The notes under the pieces: model-generated | The model's database searches: none | What the model was told of the DNA's origin: nothing | What the model saw: the letters and a program-made list of their open reading frames with translations, nothing else | Part shown: positions 29,047 through 39,850 of the stretch, in pieces | Layout: each line of letters starts with the position of its first letter | How positions within the stretch are numbered: the first letter of the stretch is position 1 | Assembly: GCA_031291475.1 (NCBI GenBank) | Contig: JARLIY010000096.1 | Location: 26,653-90,652 of the forward strand | Direction of reading: 5' to 3' | Source: Xanthobacteraceae bacterium | GTDB lineage: Bacteria; Pseudomonadota; Alphaproteobacteria; Rhizobiales; Xanthobacteraceae | DNA: 64,000 nt | Translations under genes and position numbers: made by a program

Positions 29047-30134
29047 TCAAAACGGCTCGTAGCCGCGCAGCCCCGGAATTACCTGCTCGCCGAACAGGCG
29101 GATCGAACGCATCAGCTCGGGCTCCGGCAAATCGGCGAAATTGAACTCCCCCATGATCGTGTTGAACAAGCCCGCTTCCGCGGCGGCGCGGATTTTTGCG
29201 GCAACCGTCGCCGGCGAACCGATGAAGACGAGATCGTGCTTGAACAGGTAATCCGGGTTGAAGACGTTGGCCATGATTTCCGCTGCGCCGGGCTCGCCGC
29301 GGCCGACAAACATCTTGGCGAAGTTGGCGACGCGCTCTTCGAAGCTCTCGCCGGATTTCGGCGGCGCCAGGAATCCCTCATAGGCGCGGCTCGCGCGAAA
29401 CAGCGCGGTCTCGACGGCTTTCTCGTCGGTCTCGTCGACGTAAATCACCGTGCTGTAGGCGATGTTCGGTTTTTTCGGCCAGCCGGCGCGCTTCCAGTTT
29501 TCGAGGAACGTGCGGTAGCGCGGCGCGGCGTCGGCGCGCGGATAAACCAGAAAGTAGCCGGGATTGATGCCGTTCGCCGCGCAGAATTCGAGCGTCTGCG
29601 GATCGCGGCTCATCATCCAGAGCGGCGGATGCGGGCGCTGCGCCGGCTGCACCGAAATCTCCGTCCGATCGGTGTGAAATTCCTGTCCGTGGAACGAGAA
29701 GGGCTGCGTCCCGCCGAACGCCGCGCGCAGGTAATCGACGAACTCCAGCGTCGGCGATTTGCGCGCCCCGTAATCGAGGCCGAACGGACGGAAATAATCG
29801 GCATTGATGCCGGGAACGAGTCCAAGCTCCATGCGGCCGCCGAGCATCTGGTCGACGATGGCGATCTCCTCGGCAAGCCGCAGCGGATGATAGAGCGGCA
29901 CGATGTAACCCATGGGCCCGACGCGCAGCCGCCGCGTGCGCGCCCCGGCGGCAACGGTATAGAGGCTTGGCGATGACATCCAGCTCTCGTCGGGACGAAA
30001 ATGATGCTCGACGCAGAAAGCGTGATCGAAACCGACCTGGTCGCACAGTTTCAGCTCGCGCCAGACTGCTCGTAGCGCTGGTGCGGCGTCATGCCGGGCT
30101 TGGCCCAGATGTGCGAGAAATGCGAAAATTTCAT
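29047..30134 (-). pseudogene. LLM class flavin-dependent oxidoreductase, frameshifted near the N-terminus
   Basis: Start ATG at 30134 gives MKFSHFSHIWAKPGMTPHQRYEQ then a -1 nt shift near 30064-30069; the other frame continues WRELKLCDQVGFDHAFCVEHHFRPDESWMSSPSLYTVAAGART... Confidence 0.75.
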
Positions 30135-30225
30135 TGGCTCAGGCTGGCGTTCGTTCTGCGGACATTAAATACTGACGGTGCCGGACATTACGTGGTCCCC
30201 TCAAGCGCGGGAACGATCCACCCCC

Positions 30226-31419
30226 TCAAACCGGCACCGAAGTAGCGTCATAGTTGAACAGCCAATCGTAGCGCTCGCGAATACGATCCGCCTCAAATTC
30301 GCGCGCAACATGGGCTTGCGCCGCGGCGGCGTCAGCCATCGCGGGATTGTGGAAGCGCCCAATCATCCCATACGAAGCGGCCACTACTTTATTGGCGCGC
30401 TCGCGGCGCGCCGCCTCGTAATGCGCGAACGCCGTCTGGTGATCGTGCGGATATTTTTCGACGGCGCGCGCCAGCACAAAGCCGTCCTCAAGCGCCATGG
30501 TCGCGCCTTGCGCCAGAAACGGCACCATCGGATGACAGGCGTCGCCGAGCAGCGTGCATCGCCCCTTGCTCCACGCCGCCATGACCGGACGCAGCGCCAG
30601 CGCCCATTTGTACGGCACGTCGATACTGCGAAACAGCGCAAGCAGATCGGCGTGCCAGCCGCGAAAGTCGTTCAGCATCTCCTCGGTCGTGCCGCGCACG
30701 TTCCAGCCTTCGACGGCCCAGTCGGTTCGCTCGCGCAAGGCGACCACGTTGAGCAACGCGCCGGCGCGCAGCGGATAATGCACCGAATGTCCGCCGGGAC
30801 CGATCCAATTGGTGCCGATATTTCGGGCGATCCCCGGCGGCACGCATTCGATCGGCACCACGCCGCGCCAGGCGATGATGCCGCAGAATTGCGGCTTGGC
30901 GGCGCCGAACAAGGTGTCACGCACCATCGAGTGGAGGCCGTCGGCGCCGACTACGAGTTTTGCGGTCGTCTGTTCGCCGTTTTCGAACCGCAACGCGACC
31001 GCGTCAGGCGTCTGCGCAAGGCCGACGCACTTGCAGTTCAAACGAATGGCGTCGGGTTTTGCTTCCAGGAGCGCCCGCGCCAGCAGGTCGTGCAGATCGC
31101 CGCGATGGATGGTGATGTAAGGCGAGCCGTAGCGTTCTATGGATTCCATGCCGAGCTCGAATACGTTCCAGCTCTGCCCGGTATTCCACATCCGGATCGC
31201 CTTGCCGGCGGGCGACACCTGCACCTTTTCCAGCGCCTCCTTCAGTCCGAGCGCGTGGAGAATCCGGGTGCCGTTGGCGCTGATTTGCACGCCGGCGCCG
31301 AGCTCGCGCAGTTCATGCGCCTGCTCGTAGACCTCGACGTCGATGCCGCGCCGCACGAACGCCAGCGCCGCGGCCAGCCCGCCGATCCCGCCACCGACAA
31401 TGACGACTTTGTCCACCAT
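30226..31419 (-). CDS. FAD-dependent monooxygenase (salicylate / 3-hydroxybenzoate hydroxylase family)
   Basis: [71 protein letters not shown]. Confidence 0.88.
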   Translation of the reverse strand: MVDKVVIVGGGIGGLAAALAFVRRGIDVEVYEQAHELRELGAGVQISANGTRILHALGLKEALEKVQVSPAGKAIRMWNTGQSWNVFELGMESIERYGSPYITIHRGDLHDLLARALLEAKPDAIRLNCKCVGLAQTPDAVALRFENGEQTTAKLVVGADGLHSMVRDTLFGAAKPQFCGIIAWRGVVPIECVPPGIARNIGTNWIGPGGHSVHYPLRAGALLNVVALRERTDWAVEGWNVRGTTEEMLNDFRGWHADLLALFRSIDVPYKWALALRPVMAAWSKGRCTLLGDACHPMVPFLAQGATMALEDGFVLARAVEKYPHDHQTAFAHYEAARRERANKVVAASYGMIGRFHNPAMADAAAAQAHVAREFEADRIRERYDWLFNYDATSVPV

Positions 31420-31506
31420 GACGGCTGCCAGCTTACCGGCTCATTCCGGATCGCCCACCTGGTCCCGCGTTCGCATCGGCTCGCAAACGCGATGACGCGC
31501 CTTGGG

Positions 31507-31591
31507 TGGTGCCCGTGGAGGGAATCGAACCCCCACTCCTTGCGGAACACGATTTTGAGTCGTGCGCGTCTACCAGTTCCGCCACACGGGC
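31507..31591 (-). tRNA. tRNA-Leu (CAA)
   Basis: Reverse complement GCCCGTGTGGCGGAACTGGTAGACGCGCACGACTCAAAATCGTG...GTTCGATTCCCTCCACGGGCACCA; paired acceptor stem, CCA encoded, loop CTCAAAA. Confidence 0.93.
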
Positions 31592-31704
31592 TAGGCCGTC
31601 ATCTATATCTTCGACCCAGGCTGTCGGCAAACGCGCCGACGGCCTTGCTTCCGCCTTGCGGATCGGCAAATTGGCGCGGCGCCGGCGTTCGGCCTGTGGA
31701 TACC

Positions 31705-32232
31705 ATGAAGCAGAATTGGACCGACCGCATTCGCACCGACCCGGCCGCCGCCGCCGCGCTGGCAATTTTCGCGCTCAGCGCCGCGACCTTGCTCGGCGCC
31801 TGGTATTTCGAATACGTGGTGAAGCTGCCGCCCTGCCCGCTCTGCCTCGAAGAGCGCCTGCCCTATCACATCGTCATCCCGCTTTCGCTGCTGCTGGCGA
31901 TTGCCGCGCTGGCCCGCGCGCCGCGCGCGCTGATCACCGTGGGCTTCCTCGCGATCCCGATCGTCATGCTGTGCGCCGCCGCGCTCGGCGCCTATCACGC
32001 CGGCGTCGAATGGCACTGGTGGCCGGGCCCGACCGATTGCTCGGGTCCGGTGACCGATTTCACCGCGAAAGGGCCGCTGCTCAATCAGTTGCAGTCGATC
32101 CGCGTGGTGCGCTGCGACGAGGCGGCGTGGCGTTTTCTCGGCCTCTCGCTCGCCGGCTACAATGTCCTAGTCTCGCTGCTGCTGGCGGCGGTCGCGGCGG
32201 CCGGTTTGCTGGCGCGCAGACAGAGCGCCTAA
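31705..32232 (+). CDS. dsbB: Disulfide bond formation protein B (DsbB family)
   Basis: GAWYFEYVVKLPPCPLCLEERLPYH CxxC motif, 4-TM profile. Confidence 0.85.
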   Translation: MKQNWTDRIRTDPAAAAALAIFALSAATLLGAWYFEYVVKLPPCPLCLEERLPYHIVIPLSLLLAIAALARAPRALITVGFLAIPIVMLCAAALGAYHAGVEWHWWPGPTDCSGPVTDFTAKGPLLNQLQSIRVVRCDEAAWRFLGLSLAGYNVLVSLLLAAVAAAGLLARRQSA

Positions 32233-32386
32233 AATCATCCCCCACGATCGTCTTTGCCATTCCTCACGGCCGTTGGCGCAGGTACCCGCGGGCCTCTGGT
32301 GCGGACAGTCATGTTCGCGTAGGCTTCGGTCGCGGATTTGACATGCTTCCACATAGCGTGTCGCATCCCGTGCATGGAGGACAGTC

Positions 32387-32755
32387 ATGGGTTTGTTGGA
32401 CGGTCTGGGCCTCGGCGACGCGCTCAAGGGCGCGCTCGGCCAGGTCGAAGCTGCGGCATTGCCGGCGCTGATCAACGGCGTGCTGGCGCAAACGCAATAC
32501 CACGATCTCAATGGGCTCGTTGCGGCGCTGCAAAAGGGCGGCCTGAATACTCAGGTCCAGTCGTGGCTCGGCCCCGGCGACAATCTGCCGATCACCGAAG
32601 ATCAGTTGAAGGCGGTTCTCGGCAACGCCCAGGTGCAAGAATTCGCCCGCCATCTCGGATTGCCGGTCGACCAGACGCTGAAGCTGATGGCGCAATATCT
32701 GCCGGACATCGTCGATAAGGCTTCACCCAACGGAACGCTCAAGCCAGCGGCGTGA
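32387..32755 (+). CDS. YidB family (DUF937) protein
   Basis: MGLLDGLGLGDALKGALGQVEAAALPALINGVLAQ...GLNTQVQSWLGPGDNLPITEDQLKAVLG. Confidence 0.8.
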   Translation: MGLLDGLGLGDALKGALGQVEAAALPALINGVLAQTQYHDLNGLVAALQKGGLNTQVQSWLGPGDNLPITEDQLKAVLGNAQVQEFARHLGLPVDQTLKLMAQYLPDIVDKASPNGTLKPAA

Positions 32756-32817
32756 GCTCACGTCGGTAGCCGCCAGCTGATCTGCCGATTATCAATCACC
32801 CGGACAGGGAGGACACT

Positions 32818-33057
32818 ATGAAGACGGTTGCAATCATTCTTGCCTCGTTTTGCCTCACGACCGCGGCCTTGGCGGATTCTTGTGCCGACCAATCGGCGGC
32901 AAAGAAACTCGCCGGTGCGGCGAAGACAAGCTTCATGACCAAATGCACCAAGGACGCGCAGGCGAGCTGCGACTCGCAAGCCGCCGAGAAGAAGCTCGCC
33001 GGCGCGGCGAAGACAAGTTTCACCAAGAAGTGCGTTTCCGACGCCACCGGCATGTGA
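32818..33057 (+). CDS. Small secreted PsiF-repeat-like protein
   Basis: Signal peptide plus two near-identical units CADQSAAKKLAGAAKTSFMTKC / CDSQAAEKKLAGAAKTSFTKKC. Confidence 0.75.
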   Translation: MKTVAIILASFCLTTAALADSCADQSAAKKLAGAAKTSFMTKCTKDAQASCDSQAAEKKLAGAAKTSFTKKCVSDATGM

Positions 33058-33127
33058 ACGCGCTCCATCGAGGCGCCGCCACGCAAGCGCCTGCCCTTGA
33101 AAGCTCTCGGCACAGGAGAATGACGCC

Positions 33128-33580
33128 ATGAAATCCGTTTTATTGGTCGCATCGGGAATGTTCGTCGCGGCTCTAGCTTCCGCATCGCTGCCAGTCCCGG
33201 CGCACGCTCTCACGTCGAAAGAGTGCAGCGCCAAATACCAGGCGGCGAAAGCTGCCGGTACGCTCAACGGCATGAAATGGAACGACTTCCGCAAGGCGCA
33301 ATGCGGCGCTGACGCGGCGCCACCGCCGGCGGCAGCTGAGAAACCCGCCCCGACGCCGCCGCCGGCTGCTGAGAAACCGGCGCCTAAGCCCGCGCCCACG
33401 ACCGCCGCAGAGCCTGGCGCGAAGCCGGTTTCGGCAGGACGGGCGGCTATGATCGCGCGCGAGCGCGCCTGCGGCGCCGACTGGAAGGCCGATAAGGCCG
33501 CCGGAAAGATCCCGGTGGGAATGAAATGGCCGCAATACTGGAGCGAGTGCGACAAGCGCAAGAAAGCGGCAGGTATGTGA
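33128..33580 (+). CDS. Secreted hypothetical protein with two Cys/Trp repeat units separated by a Pro/Ala linker
   Basis: Units ECSAKYQAAKAAGTLNGMKWNDFRKAQC and ACGADWKADKAAGKIPVGMKWPQYWSEC joined by PPPAAAEKPAPTPPPAAEKPAPKPAPT. Confidence 0.65.
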   Translation: MKSVLLVASGMFVAALASASLPVPAHALTSKECSAKYQAAKAAGTLNGMKWNDFRKAQCGADAAPPPAAAEKPAPTPPPAAEKPAPKPAPTTAAEPGAKPVSAGRAAMIARERACGADWKADKAAGKIPVGMKWPQYWSECDKRKKAAGM

Positions 33581-33637
33581 GTCCGCGGCCCGCGGGCTTG
33601 ACCCTGCCGGCGGTGCGACGCTACATCGGCCTTTCAA

Positions 33638-33683
33638 AGCATGATCCGGAAAGTGGGCACCGGTTTTCCGAAAAGATCATGCT
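33638..33683. repeat. Dispersed palindrome AGCATGATCCGGAAAGTGGGCACCGGTTTTCCGAAAAGATCATGCT
   Basis: Perfect terminal inverted arms AGCATGATC/GATCATGCT; immediately upstream of tRNA-Val. Confidence 0.85.
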
Positions 33684-33694
33684 CCGCGTAAATC

Positions 33695-33769
33695 GGGCGG
33701 TTAGCTCAGCGGGAGAGCACATCCTTGACATGGATGGGGTCGCAGGTTCGATCCCTGCACCGCCCACCA
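33695..33769 (+). tRNA. tRNA-Val (GAC)
   Basis: GGGCGGTTAGCTCAGCGGGAGAGCACATCCTTGACATGGATGGGGTCGCAGGTTCGATCCCTGCACCGCCCACCA. Confidence 0.95.
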
Positions 33770-33919
33770 GTCTTCGCTCGCGCAAGGGAGCGAGAACTGT
33801 CCGCCGTAGCTTCAGCGAAGGCGGACTAAACAGACACCGCGAAACGGCGAGACAGCGAAGACTGCCGCGTCATAGCCCGTCGGGCAAAGGCGGGCTTTCT
33901 TGTAGATCAGGCTTGTAGC

Positions 33920-34849
33920 TCAGAATTTTACGCGATCGGCGCCCTTGAGGCCGAGCAGCGCGCGCGCCTCGACGGGCGTCGCGATTTCGAAGCCGAGATC
34001 CTCGACGATACGGCGGATTTTCGCCACCTGCTCGGCGTTGCTTTTGGCGAGCTTGCCCGGGCCGATATAGAGCGAGTCCTCGAGCCCCACACGGACATTG
34101 CCGCCCATCATTGCGGCGTTGGTGGCGAAATTCATCTGATGGCGGCCACCGGCGAGCACCGACCAGTAATACTGATCGCCGAACAGCCGGTCGGCGGTGC
34201 GCTTCATAAACAACAGATTGTCGAGATCGGGGCCGATGCCGCCGAGGATACCGAAGATGAGCTGCACGAAAACCGGCGGCTTGAACATACCGCGATCGAT
34301 GCAATGGGCGAGATTGTACAGATGGCCGGTGTCGTAGCACTCGTGCTCGAATTTGATGCCGTGGCTTTCGCCGAGAAGCCCGGAAATCTTTTCGATATCG
34401 CGGAACGTGTTGGGGAAGATGTAGCCGTCCGAGTTGGTCAGATAAGCTTCTTCCCAATCGTATTTCCAGGTCTTGTAGCGGCGCGCCATCGGATAGAGCG
34501 CGAAATTCATCGAACCCATGTTGAGCGAGCACATTTCCGGCGACAACGTCTGCGCCGCCGCGATGCGCTGCTCGACCGTCATGGTCACGGCGCCGCCGGT
34601 GGTGATGTTGACCACCGCATCGGTGGCTTGCTTGATGCGCGGCAGGAACTGCATGAACACGTTGGGGTCCGGCGACGGCCGCCCATCCTTCGGATCGCGC
34701 GCGTGCAGGTGCAGGATTGCGGCGCCGGCCTTGGCCGCATCGATCGCTTGCGTGGCGATCTGATCGGGCGTGATCGGCAGCGCGTCCGACATCGTCGGGG
34801 TATGGATCGAGCCGGTGATCGCGCAGCTGATGATGATCTTGTTCGCCAT
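33920..34849 (-). CDS. 3-keto-5-aminohexanoate cleavage enzyme family (BKACE) protein
   Basis: KIIISCAITGSIHTPTMSDALPITPDQIATQAIDAAKAGAAILHLHARDPKDGRPSPD, VGLEDSLYIGPGKLAKSNAEQV. Confidence 0.88.
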   Translation of the reverse strand: MANKIIISCAITGSIHTPTMSDALPITPDQIATQAIDAAKAGAAILHLHARDPKDGRPSPDPNVFMQFLPRIKQATDAVVNITTGGAVTMTVEQRIAAAQTLSPEMCSLNMGSMNFALYPMARRYKTWKYDWEEAYLTNSDGYIFPNTFRDIEKISGLLGESHGIKFEHECYDTGHLYNLAHCIDRGMFKPPVFVQLIFGILGGIGPDLDNLLFMKRTADRLFGDQYYWSVLAGGRHQMNFATNAAMMGGNVRVGLEDSLYIGPGKLAKSNAEQVAKIRRIVEDLGFEIATPVEARALLGLKGADRVKF

Positions 34850-35132
34850 GGGTCGCTTCTCCCTTTTCCCCGATTATCGACTTTCGGTTGCAGTCCGCCG
34901 TCGGCGGATCACGAGCGAGTCCGCACGAGTAGGAAACGCGCCGTCAAGCTTCCGCCGGCGCAACGACATACTTAGATCATGCTTTTAGGCTGTCGAATTG
35001 ACCTTCGTCCACTTTGCCAGCATGGTCCGCCGGTGGATGCCTTTGGTGCCGGATTTTCGCAAGGCGGCGGAGCCCGGAAAGCCCAGCGCCGATGACCGCG
35101 AATTGGGACGACCGGCGGCGGAGAAGCACACG

Positions 35133-35687
35133 ATGCGCGCAAGCCCATTCACGATCCTGGCAGCTCTGAGCCTTTCGCTCCTCGCCCCTGGTTACGCCGC
35201 GGCCGCGGAGCCTACGGCGGCCGGGCTTTGGCAAGCGGTCGATAGAGACACCGGGCAGCCCACCGGCTGGTTTCTCATCCGCGACCATGACGGCATCTAC
35301 GAGGGCATGATCGTGCGGATGTACATGAAACCGGGTGAGAACCCGGAGATCGTGTGCGAAAAATGCGCTGACGATCGCCACGACAAGCCGTGGCTTGGGC
35401 TCGACATCATCCGCGGCATGAAGCGCGCGGGGTTGAGCTACACAGACGGGACTATTCTCGATCCGCGCTACGGACACATCTACAACGCCATCATGACGCT
35501 GGCGCCCGACGGTCAAACGCTCGTCGTGCGCGGTTACCTCGGCTTTTCACTGCTTGGGCAAAATCAATATTGGACGCGTTTGCCGGACTCGGCCTACAGC
35601 GAGATCGATCCGCGCTTTAATCCCAATCCGGCAACCGCGCATAAATCCAAGGGCGCGCAGAAGCCGGAGAACTCGGCGCGGCGCTGA
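35133..35687 (+). CDS. DUF2147 domain secreted protein
   Basis: Signal peptide; GLWQAVDRDTGQPTGWFLIRDHDGIYEGMIVRMY...WLGLDIIRGMKRAGLSYTDGTILDPRYGHIYNA. Confidence 0.8.
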   Translation: MRASPFTILAALSLSLLAPGYAAAAEPTAAGLWQAVDRDTGQPTGWFLIRDHDGIYEGMIVRMYMKPGENPEIVCEKCADDRHDKPWLGLDIIRGMKRAGLSYTDGTILDPRYGHIYNAIMTLAPDGQTLVVRGYLGFSLLGQNQYWTRLPDSAYSEIDPRFNPNPATAHKSKGAQKPENSARR

Positions 35688-35691
35688 CGCA

Positions 35692-38325
35692 TCAATTTGC
35701 GGCACCCGCATGCTTGCGGCGTGCGTGTTTCTGCACATCTTCCTCGCGCGGCTTGCCCATCAGCACCGGCTGAAACAGCGCTGCGGCCGTCATCGTCGTC
35801 AGGAGCGAGATAGCCAGTAGCTTGCCCATGCTCGATGTTCCCGGATCGCTCGAGAAATACAGGCTGCCGAACGCGGTCGCCGTGGTGCAGGCGCTGAACG
35901 TCACCGCCCGCGTCAGTACCGACTGCAACAGCTTAGTCTGGCCCTCGCGCCACGCCATGATGTAATAGATCTTGAATGCCACGCCGACGCCAAGCAGCAG
36001 CGGCAGCGCGATAATGTTGGCGAAATTCAGCGGCAGATCGATTGCCACGCATATTTCCAGCGTGACGACACCGGCGACCAAGAGCGGAATCAGCGTCAGC
36101 AGCACATCGCCCAGCCGCCGCAACGTGATCCACAATAGCACCGCGATCGACAACAGCGCCCAGGCGGCGGCCTGCAGGAAAGCGGTGATGATCGTGCGGC
36201 GCGCTTCGAGAATCGAAATCGGGCCCTCAGTGGCGTTGGGCTCGACCTGCTGGACGTCATGGGCGAAGGTTCGCAACGTCGCGTTGTCGTTCGCATTGCC
36301 GCTCGGCGCGATCTGCAAGCGCGCCTTCCCGTCCGGCGCAATCCATTGCTCCACGAGATTCTGCGCCAGGTTTTCGCGGGTGATTTCCTTGGCCTTGAAG
36401 AGGCTGCGCAAATCGTCGAGCGCCGTTTTCAACGGCTGGACGAACGCCACGTCGGCCCTTTGGCGCGCCGCCTGATCTCCCTTGGCAAGTGCGGTGAGCG
36501 CAGCGGCAAGGCGCTGGGCCGCATCGGCGCCGCGGCCGGGAGCGGCGTCGGCAAGTTTATTGAGCGCATCGACGGTGGAATTGATGATGGCGACGTTCTC
36601 CGCATCCGTCGGCGGCGCGCTGACCGTGGGCGGGGACAGCGCCGGACCGAGTTTCGTCGCCGCCTCCTCGATCAGCGCCAGCTTTTGCGGCTGCTGGTCG
36701 GGGATGAAGGTTGAAAGCGTCACGGCACGCGCCACCTGCGGGAGGGCGCGGACCTTCGCCGCAGCCTGGTCGGCGGCGGCAAGCGTTGGCTCCAGGACCT
36801 CGATATCGTTGGCGCCGCCTAAGCCGTCTTTTTCGAGCTGAAGGTAGGTGGCAACGGATTCGACATTGCGATTGCGCAAGTTCATCGGATTGAAATCGAA
36901 CCGCAGCCAGTACAATAGCGGCGACGCTCCGAGAATCACGATCGCCGTCACAACCAGGATCGGCACCCGGTTGCGCTCGAGAAAATCGTCGACCGGCGCG
37001 AGGAATGCGTAGCCGAGCGGATGCGGCTCGCTGCGCGGCTTAAGTCGGCTCAGCATCGCCGGCAACAGCGTAATGCTGGTGGCGAAAGCGATCAGCATGC
37101 CGACACCGGCGACTAGGCCGAGCTCGGACAACCCCTTGTACGCCGTCGGCAGGAACGACAGAAAGCCCGCGGCGGTGGCGAGCGCGGCGAGCGTCAACGG
37201 CGCGCCCGCGCGCCGGCCGGCGTGTAACAGAGCTTCGTACAGACCATCGACTTCGTGTCGCTCGGCGCGATAGCGGACGCTGAACTGGATTCCGAAGTCG
37301 ACTCCGAGGCCGACGAACAGCACGGCGAAATAAACGGAGATCAGATTGAGCGAGCCGACCATCAGCAGGCCCAGTGCCGCGGTGATGGATAGTCCGACCG
37401 CAAGACTGACGAACACGGCGAAAATGATCCGCCACCAGCGCAACGCCAGCCATAGGATGAAGAGCACGACGGCGATGGTGAGCACGGCATTGAGCGCCGC
37501 GTTCTCCTTGATGGTCGCGAATTCGTCGTCGTTCATCGGCACCGGTCCGGTCAGGCGCACATGCGCCTGATAAGCGGAACCGAGCTTGAGGTCGGCAGCG
37601 GCCTGGCGGATGGCGTCGCTCGCCTTCAGCCCCGGCTCGAGCTCCGAGTAATCCAGCACGGCCTGGATGCGCAGGAATCGCAGCAGGTCGTTCGGCTTCG
37701 GCTCCTGGCCTCGGACCAGCACGTGCCAGGAAAAGCTCCCCGGCTTGTCGCCGTTGACCTGGTCCAGCGTGTTGGCCCCGAGCGTCAGCGGCCAAACCAT
37801 GTCGTCGAGCTTGAGCCTGCCCGACTGCACGCCAAGGAGCCCGAATTGCAGGGCGCGCAGCACGCCGCGCAGGCTTGGATCGCCCGCCAAGACCTGGATG
37901 AGGCGCTGCGCCTGCGTCAGCATGGTCACCTGCGGGCCGAGCTGTTCGAGGGGCGCGAATAAAAGACCGTTCTGCGCAAAGAACGAACCGCCCTGCGGCT
38001 CGTCGATGGAACGGAAGAAGTTCTTCTGCGGCGACACCTTCCCCACCAAAGCGGCGGTCGCTTCCGCGACCAGCTCCGGCGTCGGCGCATCGATGACCGC
38101 GACGATCATATCGAATTGCGGGAAAGCCTTTTCGAATGCCAGCTCCCGCTGCCGCCCCGGGCTGTTGCTGGAAATAAGCTGGTTGATGTCGGTGGTCATG
38201 GAAAAATGCGTGGCCGCGTACCAGGTCGACACAATCGCAATGACGACCGCCGCGGCGATGACCCACCGCGGGTAATGGATGCAAATGCCGATTGCGCGAA
38301 CGACGAAAGCAGTGATCGTTTTCAT
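35692..38325 (-). CDS. hpnN: Hopanoid biosynthesis-associated RND transporter
   Basis: RND/MMPL-like protein starting MKTITAFVVRAIGICIHYPRWVIAAAVVIAIVSTWYAATHFSMTTDINQLISS; linked to hopanoid genes. Confidence 0.88.
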   Translation of the reverse strand: MKTITAFVVRAIGICIHYPRWVIAAAVVIAIVSTWYAATHFSMTTDINQLISSNSPGRQRELAFEKAFPQFDMIVAVIDAPTPELVAEATAALVGKVSPQKNFFRSIDEPQGGSFFAQNGLLFAPLEQLGPQVTMLTQAQRLIQVLAGDPSLRGVLRALQFGLLGVQSGRLKLDDMVWPLTLGANTLDQVNGDKPGSFSWHVLVRGQEPKPNDLLRFLRIQAVLDYSELEPGLKASDAIRQAAADLKLGSAYQAHVRLTGPVPMNDDEFATIKENAALNAVLTIAVVLFILWLALRWWRIIFAVFVSLAVGLSITAALGLLMVGSLNLISVYFAVLFVGLGVDFGIQFSVRYRAERHEVDGLYEALLHAGRRAGAPLTLAALATAAGFLSFLPTAYKGLSELGLVAGVGMLIAFATSITLLPAMLSRLKPRSEPHPLGYAFLAPVDDFLERNRVPILVVTAIVILGASPLLYWLRFDFNPMNLRNRNVESVATYLQLEKDGLGGANDIEVLEPTLAAADQAAAKVRALPQVARAVTLSTFIPDQQPQKLALIEEAATKLGPALSPPTVSAPPTDAENVAIINSTVDALNKLADAAPGRGADAAQRLAAALTALAKGDQAARQRADVAFVQPLKTALDDLRSLFKAKEITRENLAQNLVEQWIAPDGKARLQIAPSGNANDNATLRTFAHDVQQVEPNATEGPISILEARRTIITAFLQAAAWALLSIAVLLWITLRRLGDVLLTLIPLLVAGVVTLEICVAIDLPLNFANIIALPLLLGVGVAFKIYYIMAWREGQTKLLQSVLTRAVTFSACTTATAFGSLYFSSDPGTSSMGKLLAISLLTTMTAAALFQPVLMGKPREEDVQKHARRKHAGAAN

Positions 38326-38682
38326 GGGATGTAAAGCTACAGACCGGCGTTTGAGGCGTTAAGACAAGGGTAAATTGGAGGCACGCGCCCGTTTCCAGCA
38401 GGTGCCGACGTGCAATCGGGGGGGCACCGACGCGGCAGAAGGCGCTTTAGAATGCAGGTCGTCCATGGATTCTCCAGCCACCGGCGGGGGCCTTGATGCC
38501 CTGAAACGCCGGAAAAGTGAAATCGTGGATATTTTCCTATTATATAGCACGAAAGACGCTACCGAGCGGCATCCGGCGCCTGGACGCGAGGGGGCCTGGA
38601 TGCTGGACAACGAGCCCGTTTCCGCTCAAAAGTTCCCTGCCGCCGGTCACGATTCCTCGATACCGTCGAGGACCGGGCGGGG

Positions 38683-38734
38683 TTGATTGTCACGGCATCG
38701 TGGCCAACTTGATTGTTACGGCGTTGTGGCCAAA
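38683..38734 (+). repeat. Two tandem 26-bp units upstream of ispH
   Basis: TTGATTGTCACGGCATCGTGGCCAAC / TTGATTGTTACGGCGTTGTGGCCAAA (22/26 identical). Confidence 0.8.
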
Positions 38735-38816
38735 GTACCGCAATGGAACGCGGCGGGGGCGGCCCCTTTACGATTGCGGCCCAACGCCGCAGTCCGGCAC
38801 CCAGCCGGGAGGTTAA

Positions 38817-39797
38817 TTGATGAAGGTTATTCTTGCTCAGCCTCGCGGATTTTGTGCCGGCGTGGTGCGCGCTATCGAGATCGTGGAGCGGGCCCTGCAA
38901 AAATACGGCCCTCCCGTCTATGTGCGCCACGAGATCGTGCACAACAAGCACGTGGTCGAGAGTTTGAAGGCAAAGGGCGCGCACTTCGTCGAGGATTTGT
39001 CCGAGGTGCCGCCGCACGCAGTGACCATCTTCAGCGCCCACGGCGTAGCCAAGAGCGTCGAAGAAGAGGCGGCATCACGCGAGCTGCCGGTGCTCAATGC
39101 CACCTGTCCGCTGGTCACCAAAGTGCACAATCAGGGCAAGCGCTACGTGGCGCAGGGACGCCGTCTCATCCTTATCGGCCATGCCGGACATCCGGAGGTC
39201 GAGGGCACGATGGGCCAGATATCCGAGCCGGTCACTCTGGTGCAAACCGAGAACGACGTCGACTCGCTCGACATTCCGTCCGACACGCCCGTCGCCTATG
39301 TCACGCAAACCACCTTGAGCGTCGACGACACGCGGGGAATCATCGCCGCGCTGCATCGCCGGTTTACCGACATCGTCGGGCCGGAGACGCGCGATATCTG
39401 CTACGCCACACAAAACCGGCAGACGGCGGTTCGCGAACTCTCGACGCTGGTGGACGTTATCCTCGTGGTTGGCGCCAAGAACAGTTCCAATTCCAACCGG
39501 CTGCGCGAGATCGGTAACGAGGCGGGCACGCCGTGCTATCTCATCGCCGACGGCAGCGAGTTGCAACCACAATGGTTCAACGGCGCGCAGACGGTCGGCA
39601 TCACCGCCGGCGCTTCGGCGCCGGAGGTGTTGGTGGAGGACGTGATCGACGGGCTGCGCCGGCTCGGTCCCGTGGAGGTGTCGGAGTTGACCGGCCGGCA
39701 GGAAACCATCGAGTTCCGCTTGCCGCCCGAACTAACGGACGGCAGGACGGCGACGCGGGCGGCGGCAACGGCCAAGGTCGCGGCGGCGAAGGTGTAA
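38817..39797 (+). CDS. ispH: 4-hydroxy-3-methylbut-2-enyl diphosphate reductase
   Basis: [54 protein letters not shown]. Confidence 0.93.
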   Translation: MMKVILAQPRGFCAGVVRAIEIVERALQKYGPPVYVRHEIVHNKHVVESLKAKGAHFVEDLSEVPPHAVTIFSAHGVAKSVEEEAASRELPVLNATCPLVTKVHNQGKRYVAQGRRLILIGHAGHPEVEGTMGQISEPVTLVQTENDVDSLDIPSDTPVAYVTQTTLSVDDTRGIIAALHRRFTDIVGPETRDICYATQNRQTAVRELSTLVDVILVVGAKNSSNSNRLREIGNEAGTPCYLIADGSELQPQWFNGAQTVGITAGASAPEVLVEDVIDGLRRLGPVEVSELTGRQETIEFRLPPELTDGRTATRAAATAKVAAAKV

Positions 39798-39850
39798 ATT
39801 TTCGCCGGCCGGCGACGACCGCTGACGGCAAAACGAAGAAGGAAGCGATT

